The notes beneath the pieces are model-generated. The model searched no databases, was not told the DNA's origin, and saw nothing but the letters and a program-made list of their open reading frames with translations. Positions 19,306 to 21,402 of a stretch of DNA of 21,402 nt are shown here, one piece after another. Source of the stretch: Syncephalis plumigaleata (taxonomy: Eukaryota; Zoopagomycota; Zoopagomycetes; Zoopagales; Piptocephalidaceae); contig JAIXMF010000241.1 of the NCBI GenBank assembly GCA_025201365.1, positions 1 through 21,402 of the forward strand. The letters run 5' to 3'. The position numbers and the translations under genes were made by a program. Each line of letters begins with the position of its first letter. Within the stretch, counting starts at the first letter, position 1.

Positions 19306-21402
19306 TTAATAGAATAAAAAGTCAAAATCCTCTCGTTCCATCGTGTGTTCATTCACCTGTATCGTTACTGATCCATCAGGATTAGCACGAGTAGAATCTG
19401 TATGAGAAGAGTGTGAACCATGTTGATTATCCATTTTACGATGATGATGATGATGATGATAATATTGATCTACATGCTCATAATCGTAATAACTATTACG
19501 ATATCTAGAGGTAGTAGAAAATGAAGGTGAAGGTGAAGGTGAAGGTGATCTAAGCGTAACCACTGCAGAGAACGGACCTGTAGGATTGACAGTGACACGT
19601 GACAAATCAAGTGATCGTCGTCGTCTAAACATACATGATGATTTACGTGGCTTCACCGGTTTACGTACAACTACTTCAGTAAGCCATACTGATTTATCAT
19701 TATCATTATTATTATCAGTAGTAGTAGTAATATTGTCATTAGTATTGCTAGCTTCTTGAGTCTGCCATGCATCTGTATGACTAGTAGATGACTGTTCATG
19801 TTCCGGTTTTTGATCAGGCCATAAATACTCTTTTCGTAAAGTTGAAGGTGACAAGGATGCTCTTGCAACATTGCTATTATTGTCACTATCATCTATATCC
19901 ATATCAAATTCTCTCTCCAATAGTCTACTTGCATAGTTGTCCATTGTCATGCTGTCCTTCTCACATAAAGAAGGTCTAGTTGATGTTTCACGTAGATACT
20001 CGTTGGATTTATACGTCGATTCTAGTGATTCATTACTACTAGACTCGTCTATCAATGAATAATGTCGCTGTTGTTTGTTCATACGTGCATTATCCAATCC
20101 TATAACAGTAATAACAATAGTAATAAGCATTCTATCTTATCTGTATTGTTTATAGAGTATAGATCATACCTTTCACGATAAATGTTGGCTGCAAGGATGC
20201 ATCATGAGATACTATTGCTTCAGGATGACTAGTTTCATTACTGTAATGACGATTTGTCATTATATAGCTGCATTCTTTCGAGTAAGAATTCCTATTTAGC
20301 GCGGGTTCTTTCATTTCCTTGATCTCTTCCTTAGAATCACGATCATAGGTGAGACCTCGTCGCATTCGCCAATATTGCTTCATGTCGTATGAGGGTGAGT
20401 CGCGTTCCACTATTTCAGGATCACATCGATGTATCGAATAATACTCGGCCCTATCAAACATGTTATTGGGATCGAAGGATGAAGTAGTGAATGTGCTGTG
20501 TGGATTCGATGATGGCTGCATTTGTTTATCTACATTATTATATTCGTTATATAGTTATATAGTTATTATATTACTATAATAGCAATAATACTTACCAGAA
20601 AATGACGTATAATTCCTAAGGTATGGATGTTGTTTATGACGAGTATATCGTTCATGTCGATGATGTCGATGCAATTGATGTGATTCATTATGCTGCTGAT
20701 GTTGCTCCAATCGATCACGCGTCGAGTAGTGTCTTACATGTGAAGATGACTCGTAATATAAATCTGATGGATTATATCGAGATCTTATTGCAACATTACT
20801 ATTATAATGATAGTCTTCATTATCCTGCCAAGTTGACCTAGAATGATATTTCTAGTCAATTTGATTATTAGTCATTGTCTATAATTCATCTATACGTGTG
20901 TGTGTATAATATGAGCTTACCGAGGCATGTTGACCACGAATACGTATTTTCCCTACAGGATTTGTCTCGAAATGACTTGATTGTTCGTCAAATCCTATTG
21001 TTGCTGCCTCATCTACATCATCAGTTGAGCATAATGATGATGATGAGAAAGAAGAGGAAGAGGTGCTACTACTAATGGTTATAGTATTAGGAGTGGATAC
21101 TTCACAAGATGATCTTTGTGATGTTGTTGATGTGTCTTCTTTCGATCTATTCGTCGATGGATTGGATACCGATACAGTGAATCGATTATTAAGAAATCTG
21201 AAGCGATTGTATTGAACCGGACTATGACGAGCATCATTGTTTGCAGGGGATGCGCTGTCATCTTGGATGGATGACTGGGACAATGTCGAATCGACAAGCA
21301 ATGGTGCTTTGTTCGATGTGGAGGAATCGATTTGATGCGACAAAGTGCATGCAGTCTGATTGGCAGGTTCTACAGTTGACTCGGCATTTGCTGTCCATTG
21401 AT
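19306..21402 (-). CDS. Low-complexity protein of unknown function, 5' end missing
   Basis: Minus-strand exons 21402-20921, 20851-20596, 20529-20170 and 20099-19306 join in frame (introns 69, 66 and 70 bp with GTAAGC, GTAAGT and GTATGA donors and TAG acceptors). They give 629 visible residues ending at TAA. The frame is open to the window edge, so the start lies beyond it. The fragment has Ser/Thr-rich sequence with a long Ser run, then an exon rich in His, Tyr and Arg, then acidic and Ser/Asn-rich stretches. Near the C-terminus is a basic segment (KPRKSSCMFRRRRSLDLSRV) followed by VNPTGPFSAVVTL, a Ser-Pro repeat, six histidines and a compact end (GSVTIQVNEHTMEREDFDF). No signal peptide or membrane span is visible. 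RKSS and RRRRSLDL resemble basophilic kinase targets, which is an inference only. I do not recognise a family. Confidence 0.75.
19438..19461 (-). repeat. GAT/CAT trinucleotide run encoding polyhistidine
   Basis: On the plus strand it reads as repeated GATGAT. On the coding minus strand it gives six histidines in a row. Confidence 0.85.
19521..19549 (-). repeat. Six-base tandem repeat encoding Ser-Pro units
   Basis: Four tandem GAAGGT units on the plus strand encode SPSPSPSPS on the minus strand. Confidence 0.85.

Overview
The window looks like nuclear DNA of a small-genome eukaryote, most probably a fungus. An early-diverging lineage would fit, but that is an inference from gene content and structure, not a marker-based placement. 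Genes are close together and split by very short introns (50-93 bp). Almost all introns are GT-AG, with donors close to GTAAGT, acceptors mostly ending in TAG, and CTAAT/TTAAC-like branch sites. Stop codons TAA, TAG and TGA are all used. I saw no rRNA gene, convincing tRNA, transposon, CRISPR array, operon or prokaryotic signal.

Layout from left to right. Positions 1-708 (+) hold the 3' end of a kinetochore Nsl1/Mis14-like gene. Positions 993-2135 (-) hold a multi-pass membrane protein gene that seems to be decaying: a good 3' half, one in-frame TGA and a scrambled 5' end. Positions 2136-4431 are AT-rich with microsatellites and one doubtful secreted-protein candidate at 2816-3118 (-). Positions 4432-5412 (+) are the clathrin light chain gene in four exons. 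Positions 6645-8153 (+) encode a secreted protein with a 32-residue tandem repeat and a degenerate kinase-like domain. Positions 8711-12172 (+) are a 15-exon NOC3 gene for 60S ribosome assembly, including one GC-AG intron. Positions 12173-13597 are a long pyrimidine-rich leader region. Positions 13598-18795 (+) encode a 1711-residue, mostly disordered protein of unknown function, nearly all in one 4.6-kb exon. Positions 19306-21402 (-) are the 3' part of a second low-complexity protein gene, which runs off the right edge and converges on the previous one.

The genes do not form a pathway. Three are housekeeping genes (kinetochore, vesicle coat, ribosome biogenesis). Between them lie lineage-specific genes: the pseudokinase, the membrane pseudogene and the two disordered proteins. 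The best candidate for something undescribed is the secreted repeat plus pseudokinase protein. The two large convergent disordered proteins come second. Exon joins were worked out by hand: every join listed keeps the reading frame, and the joins in clathrin light chain and NOC3 are also supported by family conservation.
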